Source: an uncultured Selenomonadaceae bacterium (lineage in GTDB: Bacteria; Bacillota; Negativicutes; Selenomonadales; Selenomonadaceae). Taken from it: a stretch of 64,000 bases of DNA. The position numbers were made by a program, and so were the translations under genes. The notes below the pieces were generated by a model that was not told where the DNA came from, did no database searches, and was given only the letters and a program-made list of their open reading frames with translations. This document shows positions 50,302-58,163 of this stretch, piece by piece. The DNA lies in the NCBI GenBank assembly GCA_905235685.1, contig CAJOMO010000005.1, positions 62,001 through 126,000 on the forward strand, read 5' to 3'. The number at the start of each line of letters is the position of its first letter. Positions within the stretch are counted from its first letter, which is position 1.

Positions 50302-50330
50302 TTGCGAAAAGAAATTACCAGTGCTATAAT
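50302..50330 (+). promoter_or_regulatory. Strong promoter of the rpsF-ssb-rpsR operon
   Basis: TTGCGA at 50302-50307, 17-bp spacer with TG before the -10, TATAAT at 50325-50330. The leader to the rpsF start is about 60 nt. Confidence 0.8.
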
Positions 50331-50350
50331 TCTATTTCGGTTACTTCCCT

Positions 50351-50369
50351 GCTCGGAGCAATACCGAGC
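50351..50369 (+). promoter_or_regulatory. Hairpin in the rpsF leader, possible ribosomal-protein binding site
   Basis: GCTCGG (50351-50356) pairs with CCGAGC (50364-50369) around AGCAATA, 12 nt before GGAGG. Its position and the CCG in the 3' arm recall S6:S18-binding leaders of rpsF operons, but the full motif was not confirmed. Confidence 0.4.
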
Positions 50370-50396
50370 CACAGACCACGGAGGAGGTGTATTTTT

Positions 50397-50690
50397 TTGA
50401 GAAAGTATGAAGTAGTTTTCATTATCAGACCGCTTGAGGAAGAGGCTACTAACGCAGTTATCGAAAAGTTTTCCAAACTTATCGCGGCTAACGGCGGCAC
50501 TATCGACAAAGAAGATCGTTGGGGCAGACGCCGCCTGGCTTACGACATCAAGAAAGAATCTGAAGGTTTCTACGTCATTTTCTACGTGACTTGCGAACCG
50601 GATTGCGTTAACGAATGCGACCGCGTTTTGAAAATCACAGACGAAATTCTTAAGCACATGATTGTTCGCACTGACGAAGACGAGGCTTAA
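50397..50690 (+). CDS. rpsF: Ribosomal protein S6
   Basis: 97 residues from the TTG at 50397, behind GAGGAGG with a 9-nt spacing; the reading frame open further 5' has no start signal. The S6 ferredoxin-like fold starts RKYEVVFIIRPLEEEA. It has GGTIDKEDRWGRRRLAYDIKK (read as DRWGRRRLAYDI, the S18-binding and helix region) and FYVIFYV, and ends with ILKHMIVRTDEDEA. It binds 16S rRNA with S18. The order rpsF-ssb-rpsR is the Gram-positive-type arrangement. ssb starts 1 bp after the stop. Confidence 0.97.
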   Translation: MRKYEVVFIIRPLEEEATNAVIEKFSKLIAANGGTIDKEDRWGRRRLAYDIKKESEGFYVIFYVTCEPDCVNECDRVLKITDEILKHMIVRTDEDEA

Positions 50691-50691
50691 T

Positions 50692-51078
50692 ATGAACAAG
50701 GTAATTCTTTCCGGAAATTTGACGCGCGACCCCGAAATTCGTTACACGCAAAGCGGCAAGGCAGTTGCACGAACTGCTATTGCTGTAAATCGCCGTTTCA
50801 ACAGAGATACCGTTGACTTTTTTAATTTGACGGCGTGGGAAAAGGAAGCTGAATTTTGCAGTCGCTATCTTAAAAAAGGCTCTAGCGTTATCGTTGAGGG
50901 GCGCGTCGAAAACAACAATTACGAAGGCAAAGACGGCGTGAAACATTACAGCGTTGAAATTCAAGTTGAGCATTTTGAATTTGCAAGCAGTTCGCGCAGG
51001 CAAGGCGGCACGACTGAAAACGAATCCGAAGCCGAGCCCGAAGCAGATCCGCCGTTCGACGATAACGTACCATTTTAA
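50692..51078 (+). CDS. ssb: Single-stranded DNA-binding protein
   Basis: 128 residues from the ATG at 50692. The OB fold runs from [25 protein letters not shown] through [25 protein letters not shown] (read in parts) to about residue 105. A short acidic linker ([12 protein letters not shown]) leads to the tip PFDDNVPF, the conserved tail that binds replication and repair partners. Shorter than E. coli SSB because the linker is brief. Co-transcribed with rpsF and rpsR. Confidence 0.96.
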   Translation: MNKVILSGNLTRDPEIRYTQSGKAVARTAIAVNRRFNRDTVDFFNLTAWEKEAEFCSRYLKKGSSVIVEGRVENNNYEGKDGVKHYSVEIQVEHFEFASSSRRQGGTTENESEAEPEADPPFDDNVPF

Positions 51079-51095
51079 TCGAAAGGAGCTTGCAT

Positions 51096-51326
51096 ATGCG
51101 TAGAGAGAGAGGCAGACGCCCGCGCAAGAAAGTTTGTGCGTTTTGCGTGGACAAAGTCGAGCAGATTGATTATAAAGACGCGGCTAAACTTCGCCGTTTC
51201 ATTACCGAGCGCGGCAAAATTCTTCCGCGCCGCATTAGCGGAAACTGCGCCAAACATCAGCGCCAGGTTACCGTGGCTATCAAGCGCGCGCGTAACATTG
51301 CACTTTTGCCGTTCACCGCAGAATAA
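51096..51326 (+). CDS. rpsR: Ribosomal protein S18
   Basis: 76 residues from the ATG at 51096, 9 nt after AAAGGAG. Basic N-terminus, then [32 protein letters not shown] (read in parts) and [24 protein letters not shown]. The Cys pair plus the later Cys/His make this the zinc-binding (C+) type of S18. It pairs with S6 on the 30S platform. A terminator with T7 lies 26 bp after the stop. Confidence 0.97.
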   Translation: MRRERGRRPRKKVCAFCVDKVEQIDYKDAAKLRRFITERGKILPRRISGNCAKHQRQVTVAIKRARNIALLPFTAE

Positions 51327-51351
51327 ATTTTGAGGTCGGTTAATCTTTATG

Positions 51352-51374
51352 GGAGTCTGCGGACTCCTTTTTTT
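51352..51374 (+). terminator. Terminator of the rpsF-ssb-rpsR operon
   Basis: GGAGTC (51352-51357) pairs with GACTCC (51362-51367), then T7 at 51368-51374. Confidence 0.85.
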
Positions 51375-51387
51375 GTTGGTAAATTTT

Positions 51388-51936
51388 ATGGACAGAAAAT
51401 TTTTGCCGCTCTTAACCCTGTTAATCTGCGCGACGGCGGGATTTATTTATTGGCAAATGATCTACCTGCCGATTCAAAGCGAAATTTTAAAATTCAAAGC
51501 AGAAACGCGACAAATCCAATTAATACGCGCGGAAATTTCCAAATTGCAAACGCGGCACGCCAATTTCGCTGATTTTGTCGAACTCAATGACGAACGCCTT
51601 GCCTTCGCGCAGGAATACTTGCCCGCCGATATGGACGACGAAAAATTTATTGCCGAACTTTACAATTTAGCGGGCGCGAAAAATATCTTGATTTATTCGG
51701 TGCAGACCGGCGAAATTTCCGGCGGCGAAGTTCAAACGCAGTCCGTGAAAATTCGCGCGGAGGCTGAATTTATCTCGTTGCTGAATTTTATTCGTGAAGT
51801 GCTTGACGGCGGGCGAATGGTTAATTTTAAAAATTTTTCCATCGAAAGCGACGGCAAGACGAATATTTTGGACTGCGAATTGGAATTTTCAATTTTTGCG
51901 GCGAATATCGAAAAAATGAATGTTGCAAAGCGATAG
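51388..51936 (+). CDS. PilO-like type IV pilus/secretion membrane protein
   Basis: 182 residues from the ATG at 51388. The longer frame from 51349 would begin inside the rpsR terminator. One N-terminal membrane helix (FLPLLTLLICATAGFIYWQMIYLP) is followed by a coiled-coil stretch (SEILKFKAETRQIQLIRAEI) and a C-terminal alpha/beta domain (EKFIAELYNLAGAKNILIYS to LECELEFSIF-like DCELEFSIF). This is the PilO/GspM-type layout, an inner-membrane alignment protein of type IV pilus machines. It could belong with the secretin at 0.8 kb, though the genes are 50 kb apart. Its 3' end is duplicated directly downstream. Confidence 0.6.
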   Translation: MDRKFLPLLTLLICATAGFIYWQMIYLPIQSEILKFKAETRQIQLIRAEISKLQTRHANFADFVELNDERLAFAQEYLPADMDDEKFIAELYNLAGAKNILIYSVQTGEISGGEVQTQSVKIRAEAEFISLLNFIREVLDGGRMVNFKNFSIESDGKTNILDCELEFSIFAANIEKMNVAKR

Positions 51937-52130
51937 ATATAAAAATTCGCGCAGAGGCTGAATTTATCTCGTTGCTGAATTTTATTCGTGAAATGCTTAA
52001 CGGTGGGCGAATGGTTAATTTCGAAAATTTTTCCATCGAAAGCGACGGCAAGACGAATATTTTGGACTGCGAATTGGAATTTTCAATTTTCGCGGCGAAT
52101 ATCGAAAAAATGAATGTTGCAAAACGCTAG
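51748..52130 (+). repeat. Tandem duplication of the PilO-like gene 3' end (period 194 bp)
   Basis: 51748-51936 and 51942-52130 are about 95 percent alike by eye, both ending in AATGTTGCAAA(G/A)CG and a TAG stop. The second unit has no start codon in the right frame. Confidence 0.92.
51942..52130 (+). pseudogene. Orphan second copy of the PilO-like C-terminus
   Basis: The frame encodes the same last about 60 residues as the PilO-like protein (IRAEAEFISLLNFIREML, then SIESDGKTNILDCELEF) but is cut off from any start. Its last bases hold the -35 box of the terD promoter. It is a fossil of a tandem duplication, with only silent or mild changes so far. Confidence 0.8.
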
Positions 52131-52145
52131 ATTTTGTGATAGATT
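52117..52145 (+). promoter_or_regulatory. Predicted promoter of the first TerD gene
   Basis: TTGCAA at 52117-52122 (inside the duplicated 3' end), 17-bp spacer, TAGATT at 52140-52145. Confidence 0.5.
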
Positions 52146-52184
52146 ATTAGCGGTTGTTTTTATACTTGAAGGAGGAATTTTTTT

Positions 52185-52766
52185 ATGGCTGTAAGTTTAG
52201 CTAAAGGTCAGAAAGTTGATTTGACGAAAACGAATCCTGGCTTGAAGGAAATTTTAATCGGGCTGGGCTGGGATACTAACAAATACGACGGCGGCAAAGA
52301 TTTCGATTTGGACGCGTCCGTTTTCTTGCTCGGCGCGAATGGCAAAGTTCGCAGCGACGCTGATTTTGTTTTCTACGGCAATTTGAAACACGAATCCGGC
52401 GGCGTAGAACACATGGGCGATAACCTCACCGGCAAGGGCGAAGGCGACGACGAAGAAATCAAAGTTTACCTTGATAAAGTTCCTGCTGACGTTGAGAAAA
52501 TTGACTTCACCGTCACGATTTACGAAGCGGAACAACGCAAACAGAATTTCGGGCAAGTCGAAAATGCGTTTATTCGCGTGGTGAATGCGGCAAACAACGA
52601 AGAATTAATCCGCTACGATTTGGGCGAAGATTTTTCGATTGAAACCGCGGTTGTTATCGGCGAACTTTATCGCAACAAGGGCGAATGGAAATTTAATGCG
52701 ATTGGCTCTGGCTTTGAAGGCGGACTTGCGTCGCTTGGTCGCAATTACGGCGTCAATGTCGGCTAA
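52185..52766 (+). CDS. TerD-family stress protein 1
   Basis: 193 residues, ATG behind GAAGGAGGA. TerD domains bind calcium and occur in tellurite-resistance and general stress systems; their action is unsettled. Landmarks: [69 protein letters not shown] (read as [15 protein letters not shown], the acidic calcium site), [12 protein letters not shown] and [11 protein letters not shown]. The acidic residues are intact. A second TerD gene follows 161 bp later and then a calcium-pump gene. Confidence 0.95.
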   Translation: MAVSLAKGQKVDLTKTNPGLKEILIGLGWDTNKYDGGKDFDLDASVFLLGANGKVRSDADFVFYGNLKHESGGVEHMGDNLTGKGEGDDEEIKVYLDKVPADVEKIDFTVTIYEAEQRKQNFGQVENAFIRVVNAANNEELIRYDLGEDFSIETAVVIGELYRNKGEWKFNAIGSGFEGGLASLGRNYGVNVG

Positions 52767-52858
52767 TTGATTAATCGGTAAAAAAATTTTTCTGCAGGGA
52801 GCGGGGACTTTGCGGAGTTTAGGGTATAGTGGAAAGGGTACAGGGACTAGTGAAAAAT

Positions 52859-52892
52859 CCCTAGCCCCTAGCCCCTAACCCCTAACCCCTAA
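52859..52892 (+). repeat. Heptamer tandem repeat CCCCTA(A/G), about five units
   Basis: CCCTAG, CCCCTAG, then three CCCCTAA (52872-52892), between the two terD genes. The region before it is G-rich (52798-52850). The reverse strand reads TTAGGGG, like a telomere-type G-tract repeat. Confidence 0.9.
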
Positions 52893-52927
52893 TGCCCTGC
52901 TCCAATTTTTTTGAAAGGAAGATTAAC

Positions 52928-53530
52928 ATGTCTGTAAATTTGAAGAAGGGGCAAAAAGTAAATCTGGTAAAATCCGACGGCAAAAAACTTTCGGTATTGG
53001 TGGTCGGGCTCGGTTGGGACGCGGCGGAACAGCCCAGCGGCGGCTTTTTCAAGAGACTTTTCAGCGGCAAGAAAGATATTGACTGCGACGCCTCGGTTTT
53101 CGTTTGCAAAAACGGCAAACTTACCAGCGTTGACGACGTCGTTTATTTTGGAAATTTAGAACACGCGAGCGGCGCGATTAAGCACATGGGCGATAATTTG
53201 ACGGGCGAAGGCGAAGGCGACGACGAAGAAATTTTCGTTGACCTTGATAAAATTCCCGCGGCGTATGATAAACTTGTTTTCGTGGTGAATATTTTCAAAG
53301 CGGTTGAACGCAAACAGCATTTCGGCATGATTAAAAACGCGTTTATCCGCATTGTGGACGGCGATACCCGCGAGGAACTTTGCCGCTACAATTTGAGCGA
53401 AGATTATACCGGTATGTTGGCGATGATTGCCGGCGAAGTTTACCGTCGTAACGGCGAATGGAAATTCAATGCGATTGGCAACGGTACGACAGATCCTGGT
53501 TTGCAGGAGCTCATAAAACGTTTCGCGTAA
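52928..53530 (+). CDS. TerD-family stress protein 2
   Basis: 200 residues from the ATG at 52928 with GAAAGGAAG upstream. Same domain as the previous gene but diverged: SVNLKKGQKVNLVK, VVGLGWDAAEQ, a short insert with [36 protein letters not shown] (calcium site), FGMIKNAFIRIVDG and [11 protein letters not shown]. The insert of about 10 residues near position 40 is not in the first copy. The pump gene starts 16 bp after the stop behind GGAGG, so the two are probably co-transcribed. Confidence 0.95.
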   Translation: MSVNLKKGQKVNLVKSDGKKLSVLVVGLGWDAAEQPSGGFFKRLFSGKKDIDCDASVFVCKNGKLTSVDDVVYFGNLEHASGAIKHMGDNLTGEGEGDDEEIFVDLDKIPAAYDKLVFVVNIFKAVERKQHFGMIKNAFIRIVDGDTREELCRYNLSEDYTGMLAMIAGEVYRRNGEWKFNAIGNGTTDPGLQELIKRFA

Positions 53531-53546
53531 ATTGGAGGCTTTTTAG

Positions 53547-56198
53547 TTGAAGATAACAGGATTAACCGACGCGCAGGTTCAGGAAAATAAATCGAAATAC
53601 GGCGACAATTCAATCACCGAGCAGGCGCGCGAAGGTTTTTGGGACAAACTTAAGGGCAATTTCGACGACCCGATTATCAAGATTTTAATTTTTGCACTTA
53701 TTCTAAATGTATTCTTCGCGTTTATGGGCAAAGCGGAATGGTACGAATCCGTCGGTATCGCAATGGCGGTTTTGTTGGCAACTTTCGTATCGACTTTCTC
53801 CGAATTTAAAAACGAAAGCGCTTTTCAGAAATTGCAGGGCGAGGCGTCCTTGATTAAGTGCAAAGTCTATCGCAACGGCGCGGTTGTCGAAATTCCGATT
53901 AACGATATAACGATGGGCGATTGCGTTTTGTTGCAGAGCGGCGATAAGATACCGGCTGACGGCGTGATTATCGACGGCTCAATCACCGTTGACCAATCCA
54001 TTTTGAACGGCGAAGCTAAGGAAGAAACTAAGACGCCCGCGCCCGACGCTAAAACTGACGGCGAATCTGCGAAAAGCGACGACCTTTTGAATCCGCACAA
54101 AGTATTTCGCGGCGCGGTTGTAGCTGGCGGCAATGCGGTTATGCGCACGGTTACGCTCGGCGATAAAACTTTCTACGGCAAAATCGCTGAGGAACTTCAG
54201 ATTGACGAAGACCGCGATACTCCGCTGAAATTGAAACTCGGCGACCTTGCCGATCAGATTAGTAAATTCGGTTATATCGGCGGCGTGGCTATTGCGGTTG
54301 CGTTTATGTTCCAGCGCATTGTCATTCACAACAATTTTGATATGGCGCTGATTTCGGCGTATTGTTCGGACTGGATGAATTTGCTGAACAGTTTGGTTGA
54401 AGCGGTTATGCTGGCGGTTATAATTATTGTTATGGCTGTTCCGGAAGGTTTGCCGCTTATGATAGCGATTGTTTCAGCGCAGAATATGGGCAAAATGCTC
54501 AAGGACAATGTTTTGGTTAGAAAAATTTCCGGAATTGAGACGGCGGGCAGCTTGAATCTGCTTTTCAGCGATAAAACCGGCACTATAACCAAAGGGCAGC
54601 TTGAGGCGGTAAGTTTCCTTGACGGCACGGCGAAAAGTTATAAATCCTACAGCGAACTCGGCAAGGCGCTTGGTGAATTGATGTCGCTGTCCGTTCGCTA
54701 CAACACGGCGGCGGTTATCAATGGCGATAAAGCTGTTGGCGGCAATGCGACCGAGCGCGCGCTGTTAGGTTTTGTTTTGGGCAAAGATCATGACGTCAAC
54801 GTCAAAGTTGGTGAAACCGTACCATTTAACAGCAAAAATAAATATTCTTTGGCAAAAGTTACCGGCGCGTATAATTTGACATTGGCGAAAGGCGCGCCTG
54901 AGCGTCTGCTTGACCGCTGCAGTTTTTACTACGACAGCCAGGGCAAGAAACAGCCGCTGAATGGCGTAGACCACATTAACCGCGAAATTGATAAACTTGC
55001 CGAGCGCGCAATTCGTGTTTTGGCGTTGGCGACTTATGACGGCGATATTGTCAATGGTGAATTGCCGGAAACCGGATTAACTTTCGTAGGCGCGGTTGGT
55101 ATTCGCGATGAAGTTCGTCCGGAATCTCCTATCGCTCTCGCGCAGGTGCAGCAGGCGGGCGTTCAAGTCATTATGATAACCGGCGACCGCAAGGAAACCG
55201 CCATGGCTATTTCCAAAGAGGCGGGTTTGCTGAAAAATCCGGAAGACGTTGTTTTGACTTCCGCCGAATTGAACGCAATGAGCGACGACGAAGTTAAAAA
55301 AGTTTTGCCAAAAATCCGCGTTATCGCGCGCGCTTTGCCGACCGATAAAAGCCGCCTTGTGCGTATCGCGCAGGAGCTGAATATGGTTGTCGGTATGACG
55401 GGCGACGGCGTTAACGATTCACCGGCGCTGAAAAAGGCTGACGTTGGTTTTGCAATGGGCGACGGTACGGAAGTTGCTAAGGAAGCTAGCGAAATTGTTA
55501 TTCTGGATAATAATTTTAGTTCGATTGGCAAGGCGATTTTGTACGGGCGCACGATTTTTAACAGCATTAGAAAATTTATAATCTTCCAACTCACAATTAA
55601 TGTTAGCGCGGTTATGATTTCGTTTGTTTGTCCGCTGATTGGCATTGAAAATCCGCTGTCAATCACGCAAATTCTTTGGGTTAATCTGGTTATGGATACA
55701 TTAGCGGCGCTTGCCTTTGGCGGCGAACCGGCGCTTGACCGCTACATGGAAGAGAAACCTAAAAAGCGCGACGAAAAAATTATCAACGGCTATATGTACA
55801 GCGAAATTGGCGTTGGCTCGGTGTGGTGTTTTGCAATGGGTTTAGTTTTCCTGCTTACCGAATTTTCGCATGAGCATTTCAGAGTCGGCGCTGAAGACGC
55901 GAATATGTATCTGATGACGGGCTACTTTGCGTTCTTTATTTTTATGGCGGTGTTCAACGCGTTCAACGCGCGCACCGACCGAATGAATTTGTTTGACAAT
56001 ATCGGCGGCAACACGGGCTTTTTGGAAGTCATGGGCTTAATCGTGGTCGTGCAGGTGATTATGACGTATTTTGGCGGCGTAATTCTGCGCTGCTTCGGCT
56101 TGACGCTCACTGAATGGGCTTTTGTCATTGGCATGGCGTTTACGATTATTCCGGTGGATTTAATCCGAAAAGCTGTGGTTGGCAGTTCGACGAAATAA
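53547..56198 (+). CDS. P-type calcium-transporting ATPase (PMCA-like)
   Basis: 883 residues from the TTG at 53547 (GGAGG 11 nt upstream). A P2-type ATPase with phosphorylation motif FSDKTGTITKG (Asp about 342), an actuator with DQSILNGEAKEETK, PEGLPLMIA in M4 with the PEGLP calcium-site element, nucleotide-site KGAPERLL, and the hinge MTGDGVNDSPALKKADVGFAMG. Ten membrane helices are expected; the C-terminal half has NVSAVMISF and LWVNLVMDTLAALA, which fit calcium pumps. It expels calcium from the cytoplasm. Its coupling to calcium-binding TerD proteins suggests a shared role in calcium-linked stress. Confidence 0.94.
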   Translation: MKITGLTDAQVQENKSKYGDNSITEQAREGFWDKLKGNFDDPIIKILIFALILNVFFAFMGKAEWYESVGIAMAVLLATFVSTFSEFKNESAFQKLQGEASLIKCKVYRNGAVVEIPINDITMGDCVLLQSGDKIPADGVIIDGSITVDQSILNGEAKEETKTPAPDAKTDGESAKSDDLLNPHKVFRGAVVAGGNAVMRTVTLGDKTFYGKIAEELQIDEDRDTPLKLKLGDLADQISKFGYIGGVAIAVAFMFQRIVIHNNFDMALISAYCSDWMNLLNSLVEAVMLAVIIIVMAVPEGLPLMIAIVSAQNMGKMLKDNVLVRKISGIETAGSLNLLFSDKTGTITKGQLEAVSFLDGTAKSYKSYSELGKALGELMSLSVRYNTAAVINGDKAVGGNATERALLGFVLGKDHDVNVKVGETVPFNSKNKYSLAKVTGAYNLTLAKGAPERLLDRCSFYYDSQGKKQPLNGVDHINREIDKLAERAIRVLALATYDGDIVNGELPETGLTFVGAVGIRDEVRPESPIALAQVQQAGVQVIMITGDRKETAMAISKEAGLLKNPEDVVLTSAELNAMSDDEVKKVLPKIRVIARALPTDKSRLVRIAQELNMVVGMTGDGVNDSPALKKADVGFAMGDGTEVAKEASEIVILDNNFSSIGKAILYGRTIFNSIRKFIIFQLTINVSAVMISFVCPLIGIENPLSITQILWVNLVMDTLAALAFGGEPALDRYMEEKPKKRDEKIINGYMYSEIGVGSVWCFAMGLVFLLTEFSHEHFRVGAEDANMYLMTGYFAFFIFMAVFNAFNARTDRMNLFDNIGGNTGFLEVMGLIVVVQVIMTYFGGVILRCFGLTLTEWAFVIGMAFTIIPVDLIRKAVVGSSTK

Positions 56199-56221
56199 AA
56201 TCTTAGCGCGAAAAATTTTTT

Positions 56222-56261
56222 GACAGCAGTTGATTTTTTCATTGACTGCTGTTATTTTTTT
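56222..56261 (+). terminator. Terminator after the calcium ATPase gene
   Basis: ACAGCAGT (56223-56230) pairs with ACTGCTGT (56244-56251), then TATTTTTTT. Confidence 0.8.
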
Positions 56262-56289
56262 GTAAAAGAAAATTGCGGGGGTGTATTTG

Positions 56290-57975
56290 ATGGGGCTTAA
56301 GAGCAAGGTGATAATTTCAGTCAACGCGACGGTTATATTCGTCTGCGTGTGTATGGGCGTGTTGGGTTACATGAGCGCCAACAGCGGCTTCAAAAAGGCT
56401 TTGGAGATGAAGGCAACCAGTGACGTATCGGCGCTGGCGGAGATTATGAATTATCGTTACCCTGGCGCGTGGAATTTGCGCGACGGCGTTTTGTACAAGG
56501 GCGATATGAAAATTGACGGCGCTGAAGAAATTGTTGATTCGCTGAGTCAAGTTACCGGCGGCAAGGTTACATTTTTCAACGGCGATACGCGGGTTGCCAC
56601 GAATGTTAAAGATTCTTCCGGCAATCGGCAAGTTGGCACAAAGGCTTCGGCTGAAGTTATCGATAAGGTTTTGCGCGGCGGTAATGATTTTCTCGGCACG
56701 GCGAATGTTATGGGCGAGGAACACCACGCCGCTTATCGTCCCTTGAAAGACACTTCCGGAAAAACAATCGGTATGCTATTTGTCGGCGTCAGCGTTCACG
56801 AAATGGACGACGTTACCGGCGCTTTGATTCGCTCGATTATTATTGTCATGGCGGTTATCGTGATTGGCTGCGCGGTTTTGTCGAATGTGGCTGTTGGTAA
56901 AATGCTCGGCACGCTTGAGGAAGTTGTTAATGCTATGGGCAAAATTTCCCACGGCGATTTGACGATTAACGATATTGTTGTGAAGTCCAAAGATGAAATT
57001 GGAACATTGGCGACGGAAATTAACGATATGAAATCCAATTTGAAACATTTGCTGACAAATATTGCAAACAGTTCGGAGCGTGTTGCGGCGTCTTCCGAAG
57101 AGTTAACCGCCGCCACTTCCGAAGGCTCAAGCGCTATTCACAATATGGCACAGAGTACCGCCGAAATGTCCAATTACGCCGAAGAGCAGACTCACACCGT
57201 GGCAAACCTGCGCGAAATTCTTCAAAATTTGGAAAAGCGCATGGAAGAACTTTATGACGATACGATGTTAATGGATCAAGTTGCTGTCGATAGCGCGAAA
57301 TGTACGGTTGAAGGTAAGGAACAGGTTAACGTGGCGATTGACCAAATGAAGGATATTACCGAAAAATCGAATGAATCAATGCGCGTTGTTGAAAATCTCG
57401 GTAAACGCTCTGACGAAATCGGCGAAATTGTCAACACCATTTCTGAAATTGCCGACCAGACAAATCTTTTGGCGTTGAATGCGGCGATTGAAGCGGCAAG
57501 AGCCGGTGAACAGGGACGAGGTTTTGCTGTCGTTGCCGAGGAAGTTCGGAAATTGGCGGAACAATCCAGTCAAGCGGCTCAAAATATCGCGCAGTTGATT
57601 TCAAGTATACAAGGCGAAACTCAAAACGCCGTCAAAGCGATTGAGCGCGGCACGTCCGGCGTCAAAGACGGTATGAGTGCTGTTTTGGATACCGGCACAG
57701 CATTTGACAGAATCGGCACGCAAGTTGAGCGGCTCACCGGCAACGTTGCAACCAGTATAACGCGCATTGAGGCTATGAATAACGGTAGCGCGGTAATTTT
57801 GAACGCGGTTAATCGCACTGAAGAAATTGCTAAGAAAACCAATGAAAATACCACGTCGATTAGCGCCATTGCCGAGGAACAAACCGCCATGATTAGCGAA
57901 ATTGCCGAGGCAAGTAAACAGCTTGCCGAACTTGCAACCGCTATGCAAAATGAAGTCGCCAGATTTAAATTGTAA
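56290..57975 (+). CDS. Methyl-accepting chemotaxis protein with periplasmic Cache-type sensor
   Basis: 561 residues from the ATG at 56290, 9 nt after GGGG; the GTG at 56281 is too close. First membrane helix [21 protein letters not shown], a periplasmic domain of about 150 residues with [30 protein letters not shown] and [19 protein letters not shown] (single Cache-like), second helix [26 protein letters not shown], then the signalling domain. The tip is [41 protein letters not shown] (read as tip [20 protein letters not shown]). Methylation helices are rich in Glu/Gln. The ligand is unknown; this Cache type often senses small organic acids. Confidence 0.94.
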   Translation: MGLKSKVIISVNATVIFVCVCMGVLGYMSANSGFKKALEMKATSDVSALAEIMNYRYPGAWNLRDGVLYKGDMKIDGAEEIVDSLSQVTGGKVTFFNGDTRVATNVKDSSGNRQVGTKASAEVIDKVLRGGNDFLGTANVMGEEHHAAYRPLKDTSGKTIGMLFVGVSVHEMDDVTGALIRSIIIVMAVIVIGCAVLSNVAVGKMLGTLEEVVNAMGKISHGDLTINDIVVKSKDEIGTLATEINDMKSNLKHLLTNIANSSERVAASSEELTAATSEGSSAIHNMAQSTAEMSNYAEEQTHTVANLREILQNLEKRMEELYDDTMLMDQVAVDSAKCTVEGKEQVNVAIDQMKDITEKSNESMRVVENLGKRSDEIGEIVNTISEIADQTNLLALNAAIEAARAGEQGRGFAVVAEEVRKLAEQSSQAAQNIAQLISSIQGETQNAVKAIERGTSGVKDGMSAVLDTGTAFDRIGTQVERLTGNVATSITRIEAMNNGSAVILNAVNRTEEIAKKTNENTTSISAIAEEQTAMISEIAEASKQLAELATAMQNEVARFKL

Positions 57976-57984
57976 GCGTTATCA

Positions 57985-58117
57985 ACTTTCTTTTGGCGCA
58001 AAAGAAAGTAGCAAAGAAAACAGCGGCGCGGATTGTCACATCACGTGATACTAAAGAGCATGCCTTGCTTACGCAAGCCACGCAAGCGCGCCGCGGGGGC
58101 GCTCATCCTTGAGCGCC
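57985..58117 (-). repeat. Three-stem intergenic element, copy 5 (inverse orientation, long form)
   Basis: Stem III: ACTTTCTTTT (57985-57994) with AAAAGAAAGT (58000-58009). Stem II: GCGGCGCG (58023-58030) with CGCGCCGC (58087-58094), enclosing ACTAAAGAGCATGCCTTGCT as in copy 1. Stem I: GGCGCTCA (58098-58105) with TGAGCGCC (58110-58117); the minus-strand loop is AGGA. It lies between the chemoreceptor and the DUF1385 gene. Confidence 0.8.
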
Positions 58118-58163
58118 TTTATTTTTGGTAGTTGGTGTGATATAATCTGCATGGGGTGATTCA

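Noticed and set aside
19502-58117. CRISPR array or IS ends as the explanation for the repeated intergenic elements
   Set aside because: The copies are isolated, not tandem with spacers, contain no transposase and differ by compensatory changes within stems.
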